The notes: generated by a model not told the origin, from the letters alone. DNA of 64,000 bases from DATENM01 sp045807725 (GCA_045807725.1 JBJMGV010000132.1:48676-112675), one strand, 5' to 3'. Positions 35,721 through 43,480 are shown, counted from the first letter of the stretch. Program-made: numbers and translations.

Positions 35721-36008
35721 ATGGGAGCCGTTACCGTTCGGGTGCTGGATGTCACCGGCAGCCGTAGTTGTGAAGTTGAAGCGCCAGATGATGTGGCGAT
35801 CAACCGCATACTCGTCTTGCTGGTCGAACGCATGAACCTGCCGCTCAATAGTCCCGATGGCCAGTTGATGAGCTACAAGCTACACCTGCGCCGCACCGGC
35901 ACGCAGTTGCTCGACGCGCAGACGCTGGCGGAAGCAGGCGTGGCTGACGGCGACGAGCTGCGGCTGCAACCCGAAATCACAGCGGGCGCGAACGCGACCA
36001 AGCGATGA
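35721..36008 (+). CDS. Ubiquitin-like beta-grasp protein
   Basis: 95 residues with a ubiquitin-like plan: strand VTVRVLDV, strand SCEVEAPDD, the long helix INRILVLLVERMNLP, strand YKLHLRRTGTQLLD, then TLAEAGVADGDELRLQP, as in ubiquitin and YukD. The C-terminus reads ITAGANATKR, so there is no terminal Gly-Gly. A conjugatable tail would need cleavage, for example after the Gly at residue 89, or the protein may act without conjugation. The stop codon overlaps the start of the E1 gene (ATGA), a sign of tight coupling. The fold call rests on secondary structure and context. Confidence 0.75.
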   Translation: MGAVTVRVLDVTGSRSCEVEAPDDVAINRILVLLVERMNLPLNSPDGQLMSYKLHLRRTGTQLLDAQTLAEAGVADGDELRLQPEITAGANATKR

Positions 36009-37183
36009 GCGATAGCCGCCCGCAAAAACTGGTGCTCGCCGAAGGACGTTTCGCGCGGCTCGAAGCTATCGAGTGGTGGGACCAGTCGTTGCTCGGCCAG
36101 TCGCGCCTGCTGGTCATTGGCGCGGGCGCGTTGGGCAATGAAGTGATTAAGAACCTCGCCCTGCTCGGAGTCGGCCACCTTGTCGTCGTTGACATGGATC
36201 GGGTTGAGTTAAGCAACCTGAGCCGCTCGGTGCTGTTCCGCGCGGAGGACGAAGGCAAGCCCAAGGCCGAGTGCGCGGCGCAGGCTGCTCGATATCTCTA
36301 CCCAGACATTCGCGCGCAGGCCATCGTCGGCAACGTAATGGCCGACGTTGGGCTGGGTTATTTTCGTTGGGCGGACGTTGTCGTTGGCGCTCTGGATAAC
36401 CGCGAGGCGCGCGTCTTCGTCAACAGCGCCTGCGCCCGCACAGCGCGGACTTGGTTCGACGGCGGCCTCGATGTTCTGCAAGGCATCGTGCGCGGCTTCG
36501 CGCCGCCCGCGAGCGCTTGCTACGAATGCACGATGAGCCAGGTGGATTGGGAATTGTTGAACCGGCGGCGGTCGTGTTCGCTGCTGGCGCGGCGCGCGCT
36601 GGCCGAGCGCGGCACGCCGACAACGCCGACCGTCGCTTCTATTATCGCCGGCATACAGGCACAGGAAGTCGTCAAGCAGTTGCACGGCCTGGAGGCGCTG
36701 GTTGGGCGCGGCTTCGTCTTTGAAGGAAAGACACACAACTCTTTCACGGTGAGCTATACAATCTCGCCCGATTGCACCTGGCACGACCCTGTGGCAGCGG
36801 TCGTTGCGCCGACGGAAATCAGCTCGGCGACGCGGCTCGAAACGGTCTGGCGGTTTGCCGCCGAACGGCTCGGCGGCGTGGATGCGATTGACTTCAGCCG
36901 CGAACTGGTTGAAAGCCTCGAATGTGCAGCTTGCGGGCGGCGCGACCGGCTGCTCGCCGCCGCCGAAAAGATCAGCGAAGAGCAGGCGCGCTGTCCCGTC
37001 TGCGGCGCGGAACGCACGCCACACTTTTTTCATTCAATAGCCGAAGGCAGCGAGCTGTTGGCTATGACGATTGGCGAGATCGGCCTGCCGCTCTGGGACA
37101 TCCTCTGGGTCAGGCGCGGCGAAGCGATGCTCGGCATCGAGGTGGCGGGCGATAGAGAGCAGAGGCTAGAGGCTGGAGACTAG
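36005..37183 (+). CDS. E1-like ubiquitin-activating enzyme (ThiF/UBA3 type)
   Basis: 392 residues. The adenylation domain has GAGALG (39-44), D65, the Arg finger R74 (SNLSRSVLF), K87 and D131. A catalytic-Cys domain follows with C172-x2-C175 (CYEC) and C191 in SCSLLARRA. C191 sits where UBA3 has its catalytic Cys (CTIASMPR), and TPTTPTVASIIAGIQAQE continues as in UBA3. A second zinc site is made by C307, C310, C330 and C333. The C-terminal phrase IGLPLWDILWVR and EVAGD resemble the tail of related ThiF-family E1s. It should activate the 35721 protein with ATP and pass it to the E2. The last residues are coded by the left arm of an intergenic hairpin. Confidence 0.88.
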   Translation: MSDSRPQKLVLAEGRFARLEAIEWWDQSLLGQSRLLVIGAGALGNEVIKNLALLGVGHLVVVDMDRVELSNLSRSVLFRAEDEGKPKAECAAQAARYLYPDIRAQAIVGNVMADVGLGYFRWADVVVGALDNREARVFVNSACARTARTWFDGGLDVLQGIVRGFAPPASACYECTMSQVDWELLNRRRSCSLLARRALAERGTPTTPTVASIIAGIQAQEVVKQLHGLEALVGRGFVFEGKTHNSFTVSYTISPDCTWHDPVAAVVAPTEISSATRLETVWRFAAERLGGVDAIDFSRELVESLECAACGRRDRLLAAAEKISEEQARCPVCGAERTPHFFHSIAEGSELLAMTIGEIGLPLWDILWVRRGEAMLGIEVAGDREQRLEAGD

Positions 37184-37248
37184 AGACTAGACGGAAATGG
37201 AAGCAGTCTTTTCTCTTGCCAGCCTCTAGTCTCCAGCCTCTAGCCTCT
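37161..37248. repeat. Intergenic hairpin of AGAGGCT/GAGACTAG units
   Basis: Left arm AGAGGCTAGAGGCTGGAGAC and right arm ending TCTCCAGCCTCTAGCCTCT pair over about 28 bases, each made of 7-base units. It lies between the E1 and JAMM genes and covers the end of the E1 reading frame, whose stop lies within the left arm. It could be a transcript-processing or attenuation site inside the operon. Confidence 0.75.
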
Positions 37249-37281
37249 TTTCTAATCATTTCCGCAAAGGGAGGCTCGATT

Positions 37282-38337
37282 ATGGCACGAGGAAAAAAGG
37301 AATCTGGATCACAGGCGAAGAAGCCCGGCGGCCCGCCGCCTGATGTGCCGCCGCCCGCCGATGCGCTGACGGTCGGCGAATGGACGGGGCACAAGCGGCC
37401 CGTGTATCGCACCTTCTCCGGCCCGCGCATAGCCGACGTGGCGCTGCGCGTCGCTGTTGAGCGCGAGCCGTTCGCCGAGCTGACGGCGCACGCTAAGGAG
37501 TCGCTCGACCGCGAAGTCTGCGGCGTGCTGGTCGGCGATGTGTGCGAAGACGACGAGGGGCCTTTCCTGCACATCAAAGCCATCATTCGCGGACTGGCCG
37601 CCAAACAAGGCAGCACGCACGTCACCTACACGCAGGAGACCTGGAACCAGATACACGAGGCGATGGAGACGCGCTACCCGAAGATGCAAATCGTCGGCTG
37701 GTATCATTCGCATCCCGGCTATGGCGTCGAGTTTTCCGAGATGGACACGTTCATTCAGAAAAACTTCTTCTCCGCGCCGTCGCAGATTGGATTAGTGACC
37801 GACCCGCTCGGCGGCCAACTCGGCGTCTGCATCAACGCCGATGATAGGATCAAATACATTGGGCAAATCTGGGTAGACGGGCGCGAGCAGAAATGCTTCG
37901 TGCCGCAGTCTGCGCAGGCGGCTGCCGGTTCATCAACTGTCGCCAGTAGAGCCGCAGACGAGCGACTCGAAGCCGTCGAGCATCGCCTTAACCAGACGCT
38001 TCAGGCGCTCGACGAACTGCGCACGACCATCTACCGCTTCGCTTTGACTCTGGGCATGATGGTTGGCGTCGGCGTCATTCTCGGCATCGGCTACTGGATG
38101 TATAACAGCTACGCGCACCCTTTGCGCCCGCCGCAACTGCGCAACTTCGCGCCCGTGCCGATACAGATCGGCGACAAGACCGTCGTGCTCGGCGTCGGCG
38201 TTGTTAGTTGGGAAGTGCCGCCTGAACTGGTGCCGAAGGTTCAACAAGAAGAGACGCCCGCTACCGCACCCGATAAACGCCCGGCTGACTCGCAGTCGCC
38301 GGCCAACCCCACTTCGCCGCAGAACGCCAACCCGTAG
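37282..38337 (+). CDS. Membrane-anchored JAMM/MPN+ metalloprotease (deubiquitinase-like)
   Basis: 351 residues from the ATG at 37282 with GGGAGG upstream. After a Pro-rich start comes an MPN domain (about 55-210) with the complete JAMM zinc site: E78 (REVCGVLVG), then H142, H144, S152 and D155 in GWYHSHPGYGVEFSEMD. This is as in Rpn11, CSN5 and bacterial deubiquitinases. One membrane helix (about 253-274) separates it from a C-terminal soluble tail with a Pro/Ser-rich end. JAMM enzymes cut isopeptide bonds next to a ubiquitin-like tail or mature its C-terminus. Followed 10 bases later by the FHA gene. Confidence 0.9.
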   Translation: MARGKKESGSQAKKPGGPPPDVPPPADALTVGEWTGHKRPVYRTFSGPRIADVALRVAVEREPFAELTAHAKESLDREVCGVLVGDVCEDDEGPFLHIKAIIRGLAAKQGSTHVTYTQETWNQIHEAMETRYPKMQIVGWYHSHPGYGVEFSEMDTFIQKNFFSAPSQIGLVTDPLGGQLGVCINADDRIKYIGQIWVDGREQKCFVPQSAQAAAGSSTVASRAADERLEAVEHRLNQTLQALDELRTTIYRFALTLGMMVGVGVILGIGYWMYNSYAHPLRPPQLRNFAPVPIQIGDKTVVLGVGVVSWEVPPELVPKVQQEETPATAPDKRPADSQSPANPTSPQNANP

Positions 38338-38347
38338 GAGAGTGACC

Positions 38348-39751
38348 ATGCAGCCTGCTGACCAACGACCGCGCGGCGACCGTATAAGCATCTCGCGCGA
38401 TGAAGCGATGAGCGCGCACGTCGATGACCTGATCCGGCGACAGAAGAGCCTGCGCGGCGAGGCCGGCGTGACGCGCGACCACGGACGCCACTGGTACTTT
38501 CAGAACTGGTTCGTCTTTATGATCACCGGCTGGCTGACGGCAGTGGCAGCCTGGGGATTGCTGGAGCCGCTCTTTGACGACTTGCCTTATGTGCAAGGCC
38601 CAATCGAGCAGGTCAGCGTGCTCGACAGCGTGCCGGAACGCTTCGGCGCGGGCGAAGAAGCTCACAGCATCAGCGTGGCTGGGCACGGCTCCATCACGAT
38701 TCGCAAGCAGAAGATATGGCTGCTTGATACGACCCGCGCGATTAAAGCGGACGGCACGAAAGAACCGCTCGACCAGTTGAGCTTGCAGGTGGGACAGTCA
38801 GTCGGCGTCTATGCCGAATACACCGAAGCGGACGGCGAAGGGATAGCCCTGGCTTATTATATTGTAATGTCGCCTACAGAACCGCCGCCGGCCAAAGCGC
38901 TGCTCACGTTTCGAGAGCTGGCGGCGCGCACGCATGCCGCCGGGCTATTGCTGTTCGGGCTGACCGGCGGCTTGATCGGACTGGCCATCGGCGCGGTGGA
39001 CGGCGCGGTCTGTCGCCTGCCGCGCCGAGCCCTGATTGCCGGCGGCGTCGGCCTGATTGTCGGCTTCCTCGGCGGCTTCATTTCCGGCATTCTCGCCAAT
39101 ATCATTTACGCGCCGCTCACCCGCCTGGCCTTAGAGCAGAGCGACCCGGGGGCTGGCTCGCTGACGACCTTCGGGTTCTTGCTGCAACTGCTCGGTCGGT
39201 CGCTGGCGTGGGCGCTGGCTGGCATCACGATGGGGCTGGGTCAGGGCATCGCTTTGCGCTCGAAGCGGCTGTTGATCTACGGCGTCGCCGGCGGCTTGCT
39301 CGGCGGCCTGCTCGGCGGCCTGCTCTTCGATCCGATTGACCTGCTCATACTCGGCGCGGATAAGCCGAGTTCGCACTGGAGTCGCTTCATCGGCTTCGGC
39401 GTCATCGGGGCCGGCGTCGGCGCGATGATCGGTCTGGTCGAGTTGCTCGCGCGCGACGCGTGGCTGCGAATGACGCAGGGGCCGCTCGCCGGCAAAGAGT
39501 TCCTGGTCTTCAAAGACACGATGAAGATCGGCTCGTCGCCCAAGTCGGACATCTACCTGTTCAACGACCCGGAAGTCGCCAGCCATCACGCGACTCTGCG
39601 CGCCGTCGGCGACGAATGCGAGATTGACAGTCAGGAGAGCGTCACGACGACGTTGCTCAATGGTCGCCCGGTGCGCCGCTCCCGTCTGCGGCACGGCGAC
39701 GAGATCACCATCGGGCGCACGGTCTTTTTATTCCAGAAACGTCAGGGGTGA
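38348..39751 (+). CDS. Multi-span membrane protein with C-terminal FHA domain
   Basis: 467 residues from the ATG at 38348, chosen because TAGGAG lies upstream; a longer frame opens at 38063 inside the JAMM gene but has shadow codon use. It has a first membrane helix (about 55-72), a beta domain outside (about 85-180) and at least four Gly-rich helices (about 197-215, 230-252, 285-302, 310-330). The FHA domain spans about 378-467: IGSS (394-397), SHH (412-414), LNGRPV (437-442) and GDEITIG (450-456). FHA domains bind phosphothreonine peptides, so a Ser/Thr kinase, not coded in this window, is implied. It may tether the system to phosphorylated partners. Confidence 0.85.
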   Translation: MQPADQRPRGDRISISRDEAMSAHVDDLIRRQKSLRGEAGVTRDHGRHWYFQNWFVFMITGWLTAVAAWGLLEPLFDDLPYVQGPIEQVSVLDSVPERFGAGEEAHSISVAGHGSITIRKQKIWLLDTTRAIKADGTKEPLDQLSLQVGQSVGVYAEYTEADGEGIALAYYIVMSPTEPPPAKALLTFRELAARTHAAGLLLFGLTGGLIGLAIGAVDGAVCRLPRRALIAGGVGLIVGFLGGFISGILANIIYAPLTRLALEQSDPGAGSLTTFGFLLQLLGRSLAWALAGITMGLGQGIALRSKRLLIYGVAGGLLGGLLGGLLFDPIDLLILGADKPSSHWSRFIGFGVIGAGVGAMIGLVELLARDAWLRMTQGPLAGKEFLVFKDTMKIGSSPKSDIYLFNDPEVASHHATLRAVGDECEIDSQESVTTTLLNGRPVRRSRLRHGDEITIGRTVFLFQKRQG

Positions 39752-39754
39752 GCT

Positions 39755-40342
39755 ATGCAAACGAATCCGCCGCCCGCCGGCTCGCTTTGCGCCATCTGCC
39801 AGTCGCCGCTGGAGCCGCAAGGCGAGCTGAAGCAATGCCCCGAATGCCAGAGCCTCTACCACGCCGACTGCTGGCAGGAGAACGGCGGCTGCGCGATCTA
39901 CGGCTGCGCGCAGGTGCCGGCGACCGAAGGCCGCGCCGCGCTCGAAATCCCCGCCGCTTACTGGGGACAAGAGGATAAGCCTTGCCCATCGTGTGGCCGG
40001 CAGATTCTAGCGGCGGCGATGCGCTGTCGCCATTGCGGCGCGGTGTTCTCGTCGAGCCGACCTGAAGAGCGTTCTGAATTCAACAAGCGCGAGGAGATCA
40101 GTGCGCGGCTGCCGAAGTTGCGGCGCACGGCGGTGCTGCTCTTCATCTTCGGGGCGCTGCCTTGCACGGCGCTGATTGCGGGCGTCGTCGGTTTGATCTG
40201 GTATCTGGCCAACCGCGAGGCGGTCAACGCGCTGCCGCCGCTTTACGCGGGGCTGGCCAAAATCGGCTTCAGCGTCGGCCTCGGCCAGAGCGTGCTGGTC
40301 GCCTTGGTGCTGCTTTTCTACTCGGCCTCGCATCAGGCATAG
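39755..40342 (+). CDS. Membrane RING-type zinc-finger protein (E3-like)
   Basis: 195 residues. Residues 12-51 have an eight-ligand RING/PHD-like cross-brace pattern: C12, C15, C28, C31, H36, C39, C46 and C51 (CAICQSPLE, CPECQSLYHADCW, GGCAIYGC), which matches prokaryotic RING families. A second zinc ribbon uses C77, C80, C91 and C94. Two membrane helices follow (about 126-150 and 172-190). It starts 3 bases after the FHA gene and ends 20 bases before the E2 gene. In eukaryotes RINGs hold E2~Ub next to the substrate; the same role here is inferred from the E2 next door. A structural zinc protein without ligase action cannot be excluded. Confidence 0.8.
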   Translation: MQTNPPPAGSLCAICQSPLEPQGELKQCPECQSLYHADCWQENGGCAIYGCAQVPATEGRAALEIPAAYWGQEDKPCPSCGRQILAAAMRCRHCGAVFSSSRPEERSEFNKREEISARLPKLRRTAVLLFIFGALPCTALIAGVVGLIWYLANREAVNALPPLYAGLAKIGFSVGLGQSVLVALVLLFYSASHQA

Positions 40343-40362
40343 TCACCATCAGGAGTTGAATT

Positions 40363-40827
40363 ATGCAGGCAAGATTGCGCCGATTGAATGCCGACTATGA
40401 ACGAGTGTCGGCGCTGTTTAGCGGGCACCCATACATTCGCCTGCTCAACGCCGAAGGCAACCCGCCCGACCGCTACACGTTTGAATTTCAAGTTATGAGC
40501 ATGGTTCCGGGTGCAGGCGATCAGGTCAGCCTGGGGGCGACGCATCGCGCCGAAATCTTTCTGCCGCTGGATTATCCGCGCCGCCCACCTTTCTGCCGTA
40601 TGACCAGCCCGGTCTTTCACCCCAACATAGACCCGCAGAAGATTTGCATCGGCGACCACTGGAGCGCCGGCCAATCGCTGGCCCACCTGATCGTCCGCAT
40701 TGCCGAGATGCTCTGTTATCAAAGCTACAACATCAAAAGCCCGCTCAACGCCAGGGCTGCTGCCTGGGCGGAACAGAATATGGGGCTTCTCCCTTTGCAA
40801 AAAATCGATCTCTCGGTAGGGCTATAG
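40363..40827 (+). CDS. E2 ubiquitin-conjugating-like enzyme (UBC fold)
   Basis: 154 residues, the usual size of a minimal E2. The family landmarks are present in order: the YPxxPP motif (YPRRPP, 71-76), FHPNI with the HPN motif (86-88), the catalytic Cys C95 in KICIGD seven residues after the Asn, the WSAGQSL phrase (100-106; usual WSPALTI), and a NxxSPLN phrase (123-129). All positions match active E2s, which form a thioester with the activated ubiquitin-like protein. It is the last gene of the run that holds Ubl, E1, JAMM, FHA and RING. No clear terminator follows; a redoxin gene starts 198 bases later. Confidence 0.92.
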   Translation: MQARLRRLNADYERVSALFSGHPYIRLLNAEGNPPDRYTFEFQVMSMVPGAGDQVSLGATHRAEIFLPLDYPRRPPFCRMTSPVFHPNIDPQKICIGDHWSAGQSLAHLIVRIAEMLCYQSYNIKSPLNARAAAWAEQNMGLLPLQKIDLSVGL

Positions 40828-41025
40828 AGCGCCGGCAAACGGCTCACTTTGGCCTTGATTGCGACCGGCTGCGGCGGGCTGATAAACTGTCCGCAGACGC
40901 AAGCGCATCAGCCGCATTGAAAGAGTCTGCGCCGCAAGGCCGAACGTGAAAATGAACATCGAACGCGGGCGTCGCCAGATGCATCTCATTCACGAATGAT
41001 TTCAAACAATAAGTTGAGGGAACCC

Positions 41026-41532
41026 GTGACCAGAAGATTCACAGCCATACTGGCCGCTCTTGCGTTGATGATCGCTTTGACCGCGCCGGCGAGCGCGCAG
41101 CAGGATTTCACGCTCACCACGTTAGAAGGGCAATCGGTCAGTCTCGCGGGGCTGCGCGGCAAGGTCGTCGTTCTGTTGTTCAGCGGCGTGCAAGACCCGC
41201 AGTGCCACGATGCCGCGCAGGCGCTGGCATCACTGGCCGAACGTTATCAGGGCAAGCCGGTCAGCATCTATCTGGTCAGCGTCAACTCGCCGGGCGACGC
41301 CAGCGACGCCAGCTTGAAGCAAGCCTGCGGCCCGCTCGGCTCAGTGATTCTCGCGCGCGATTCAAACCAGGCGGCGTTCAAGCAACTGACCGGCAAGCGC
41401 CCGCAACTGCCGACCGTCGTCGTGCTCAACAAGCAAGGACAGGCGCAGGGCCAGCCGCGCGGCGGCTTCAACCCGAACTCGGATTTCGTCAACGACCTGG
41501 CCGCCATCATTGATAGCCAGCTCGGCCAATAA
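41026..41532 (+). CDS. Exported thioredoxin-fold (redoxin/TlpA-like) protein with one Cys
   Basis: 168 residues from a GTG start (41026), chosen because GAGGG lies 5 bases upstream; an ATG at 40996 would add ten polar residues before the signal peptide and has no site. Signal peptide about 1-24 (ending ASAQQ). Thioredoxin fold follows: QDFTLTTLEGQSVSLAGLRG, KVVVLLFSG. Where TlpA-like proteins have CxxC, this one reads DPQC, leaving one Cys near residue 67, with a second Cys later (QACGP, about 103). It may be a peroxiredoxin-like or SCO-like variant; the partner is unknown. Confidence 0.75.
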   Translation: MTRRFTAILAALALMIALTAPASAQQDFTLTTLEGQSVSLAGLRGKVVVLLFSGVQDPQCHDAAQALASLAERYQGKPVSIYLVSVNSPGDASDASLKQACGPLGSVILARDSNQAAFKQLTGKRPQLPTVVVLNKQGQAQGQPRGGFNPNSDFVNDLAAIIDSQLGQ

Positions 41533-41554
41533 ATTTTCCTGGAAAGCCATCAAC

Positions 41555-41599
41555 AAAGCCGCCGCGCTCGATAGCAGCCGAGCCGGCGGCCTTCTCTTT
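41555..41599. terminator. Putative bidirectional terminator
   Basis: AAAGCCGCCGCGCTCG and CGAGCCGGCGGCCTTCT pair with small mismatches around an 8-base loop, with CTTTT after it on the plus strand. It lies between the convergent redoxin and YajQ genes. Confidence 0.5.
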
Positions 41600-41653
41600 T
41601 GCTCGTCGCGCAGTGCCTCGTCTTCAGACCGTTCGCGTTTCCGACTCGCCCCC

Positions 41654-42157
41654 TCAAGTCGAGCGATAGTTGGTGAACTGCATATCTATGCCGAAGTCGT
41701 TCTGCTTCAGCAAGGCAATGACCTGCTGGAGCGTGTCGCGGTCTTTGCCCGAGACGCGCACAAAATCGCCGTTGATCTGCGCCTGCACCCTGAGCTTGCT
41801 GTCCTTGATGACCTTAACAATCTCGCGCGCCTTCTCGATGGGGATGCCCTGTTGCAGCGTGATCGTCTGCCGCACCGAGTCTTTCGCCGCCGGCTCGACC
41901 TTGCCGTAACTGAGCGCCTTGAGCGAGACGTTGCGCCGCAAGAGCTTCTGTTGCAGCACGTCATTGAGCGACTTCAGCGTGAACTCGCTTGCGGTCGCAA
42001 GCTGTATGCTGTGCTCCTTCTCGTTCAGCTCAATGTCCGAGTTGGTGCCTTTGAAGTCGTAACGCTGACTGACTTCTTTCATTGCCTGGTTGACGGCGTT
42101 CTTGACTTCCGCCAGGTCAACTTTTGAAACCACATCGAAGGTGTTCTGTTGTGCCAT
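41654..42157 (-). CDS. yajQ: YajQ-family nucleotide-binding protein
   Basis: 167 residues from the ATG at 42157 (MAQQNTFDVVSKVD), which matches the usual start and length of the family; an upstream in-frame ATG adds eight residues. The phrases NAVNQAMKEVSQRYDFKG and KLLRRNVSLKALSYG, RQTITLQQGIPIEKAREIVK and SKLRVQAQINGDFVRVSGKD are all diagnostic. The family has two ferredoxin-like domains, binds RNA or cyclic di-GMP in some species, and acts in the cytoplasm. The upstream region holds no clear ribosome site. Confidence 0.93.
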   Translation of the reverse strand: MAQQNTFDVVSKVDLAEVKNAVNQAMKEVSQRYDFKGTNSDIELNEKEHSIQLATASEFTLKSLNDVLQQKLLRRNVSLKALSYGKVEPAAKDSVRQTITLQQGIPIEKAREIVKVIKDSKLRVQAQINGDFVRVSGKDRDTLQQVIALLKQNDFGIDMQFTNYRST

Positions 42158-42440
42158 AATTCTGACGCCGATGGAAATCAATCGGATGCAGGCGTCCTCC
42201 TGTCTTACTCAGGACAAATCTACACATTTGTCTACACCTTGATAATCTGAGGAGACGGGAAAAATGGCAAGGACGAAAGAACAGTGATTCTCGGTCAATG
42301 ATCTGTCTACACAACATCTGTAGCGGACGCGGCGAAAGCCTATGCAAGAAAAACAAACTTATTCCAGACCACGCCGCCTCTGATGATATAATCGCCGCCT
42401 GCTGTGCACCTGAACCTCTCTTCTCACAGGAGGCTTATCA

Positions 42441-43013
42441 ATGCAGCCGATCTTTTGCCCGATTTGCGGTATGAGCCTTGCCGCGACGGCCCGGTTTTGC
42501 GGGCAGTGCGGAAATGCTGTCGAAACCGAGAAGCCGGACGTGAAGCCCTCCGGCACCGAGGCGGTCGCCTCTAAGCCGGTCAACAACACGCAGCCGGTCA
42601 CTGAGCCTATCGTCAGGGAAGCGGCCATCTCGACAACCAACCTGAAGGCGACTTCAACCGAGCGGCTCGATTCGCCATCGCAATGGTCGGCGGCGGCGAT
42701 GAAACGTTACGGAGGCGCTTACCGCATCGCCCGGCTCACGGACATGGCCGGACACTTGTTCAAGGCGCTCGCCGTGCTTATGGCGCTGGCCGCGCTGTTG
42801 GTCTTCGGCTTCGGCATCAAGACCGATTACATGGAGAAAGGCTTTGCCGCCATCGTCGCGCTGCTGGTCGCCGGCGTGGTCTTCCTCGTCTTCTTCGCTG
42901 TCGGCTTGATGGTGTCGGCGCAGGCTCTAAATCTCAGGGCGAATCTCGACAGCGCCGTCCACTCGTCGCCTTTTCTGACCAGCGAACAGAAGGCCGGGAC
43001 GATGTCGCTTTAG
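42441..43013 (+). CDS. Zinc-ribbon membrane protein
   Basis: 190 residues with CAGGAGG upstream. Residues 1-27 are a zinc ribbon: MQPIFCPICGMSL and RFCGQCGNAV with four Cys. A Thr/Pro/Glu-rich linker (about 30-75) leads to two membrane helices (about 108-130 and 135-160). The plan is like that of 31954-32364, 34114-34518 and 34696-35676. Function unknown. It converges on nothing; a decayed membrane-protein fragment follows 51 bases later. Confidence 0.75.
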   Translation: MQPIFCPICGMSLAATARFCGQCGNAVETEKPDVKPSGTEAVASKPVNNTQPVTEPIVREAAISTTNLKATSTERLDSPSQWSAAAMKRYGGAYRIARLTDMAGHLFKALAVLMALAALLVFGFGIKTDYMEKGFAAIVALLVAGVVFLVFFAVGLMVSAQALNLRANLDSAVHSSPFLTSEQKAGTMSL

Positions 43014-43064
43014 CCGAGGGCAGCGGTTGGCAAATCGCCTGGCCGTTGTTTAGACTGATGCGCC

Positions 43065-43370
43065 ATGCCAACTCAGCCCGACGCGCCAATGGATGGCGAC
43101 GCAGGCGAGCGGCCTGAGCGTGAGAGCGCCGCTCATCACCGGGGGCCAGTCGCCGCGCGCGTGTCGCTACGTGCGTACCTGCTCCCGTGCCTGTTGATCC
43201 TAGCTGCATCATTGTTGCTGATGTTGCCGGCCTTTCTTCACGGCATCCCCAATGGCGATGATGCGGCGATGCACTATCGCCGCCACGCCGACTTCATCGA
43301 AGCGTTGCGCGAAGGCGTCTGGTATCCGCGCTGGCTGCCGCGCTCGAACTTTCATCAAGGCACGCATTGA
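43065..43370 (+). pseudogene. Truncated N-terminus of a large membrane glycosyltransferase-like protein
   Basis: 101 residues: a basic, polar start, one membrane helix (about 37-60), then GDDAAMHYRRHADFIEALRE followed by GVWYPRWLP. This stretch is typical of the first periplasmic loop of very large multi-span membrane proteins with a YfhO-like or 6-pyruvoyl-tetrahydropterin-synthase-related domain, which normally have 600-900 residues. The frame stops after residue 101, directly before a long hairpin (43381-43452). It looks like a 3'-deleted remnant. The family call is tentative. Confidence 0.55.
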
Positions 43371-43380
43371 TAAAACGAAA

Positions 43381-43452
43381 GTGCGCGAAGCGGCTGACTC
43401 GACGGTTGCCGCGACTGTCGCGGTCAATTCGCTAGTCAGCTTCTTCGCGCAC
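43381..43452. repeat. Cruciform-like inverted repeat
   Basis: GTGCGCGAAGCGGCTGACTC pairs with AGTCAGCTTCTTCGCGCAC with two mismatches; between them is a second small hairpin (TTGCCGCGA against TCGCGGTCAA). The sequence can fold as a four-way or bulged hairpin. It follows the end of the truncated gene and lies downstream of the ald gene, so it may serve as a terminator without a T-run. Confidence 0.6.
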
Positions 43453-43480
43453 GGTCAAGCGAATGGTTGAAGGCTGCGCC

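Noticed and set aside
38063..38347. N-terminal extension of the FHA membrane protein
   Set aside because: Overlaps the JAMM gene in another frame with Arg/Ser-rich shadow sequence; a good ribosome site exists at 38348.
37282..40827. Classical CBASS type II (Cap2/Cap3) or Bil system
   Set aside because: No CD-NTase or effector gene is next to the locus, and RING, FHA and B-box genes are not part of those systems as I know them.
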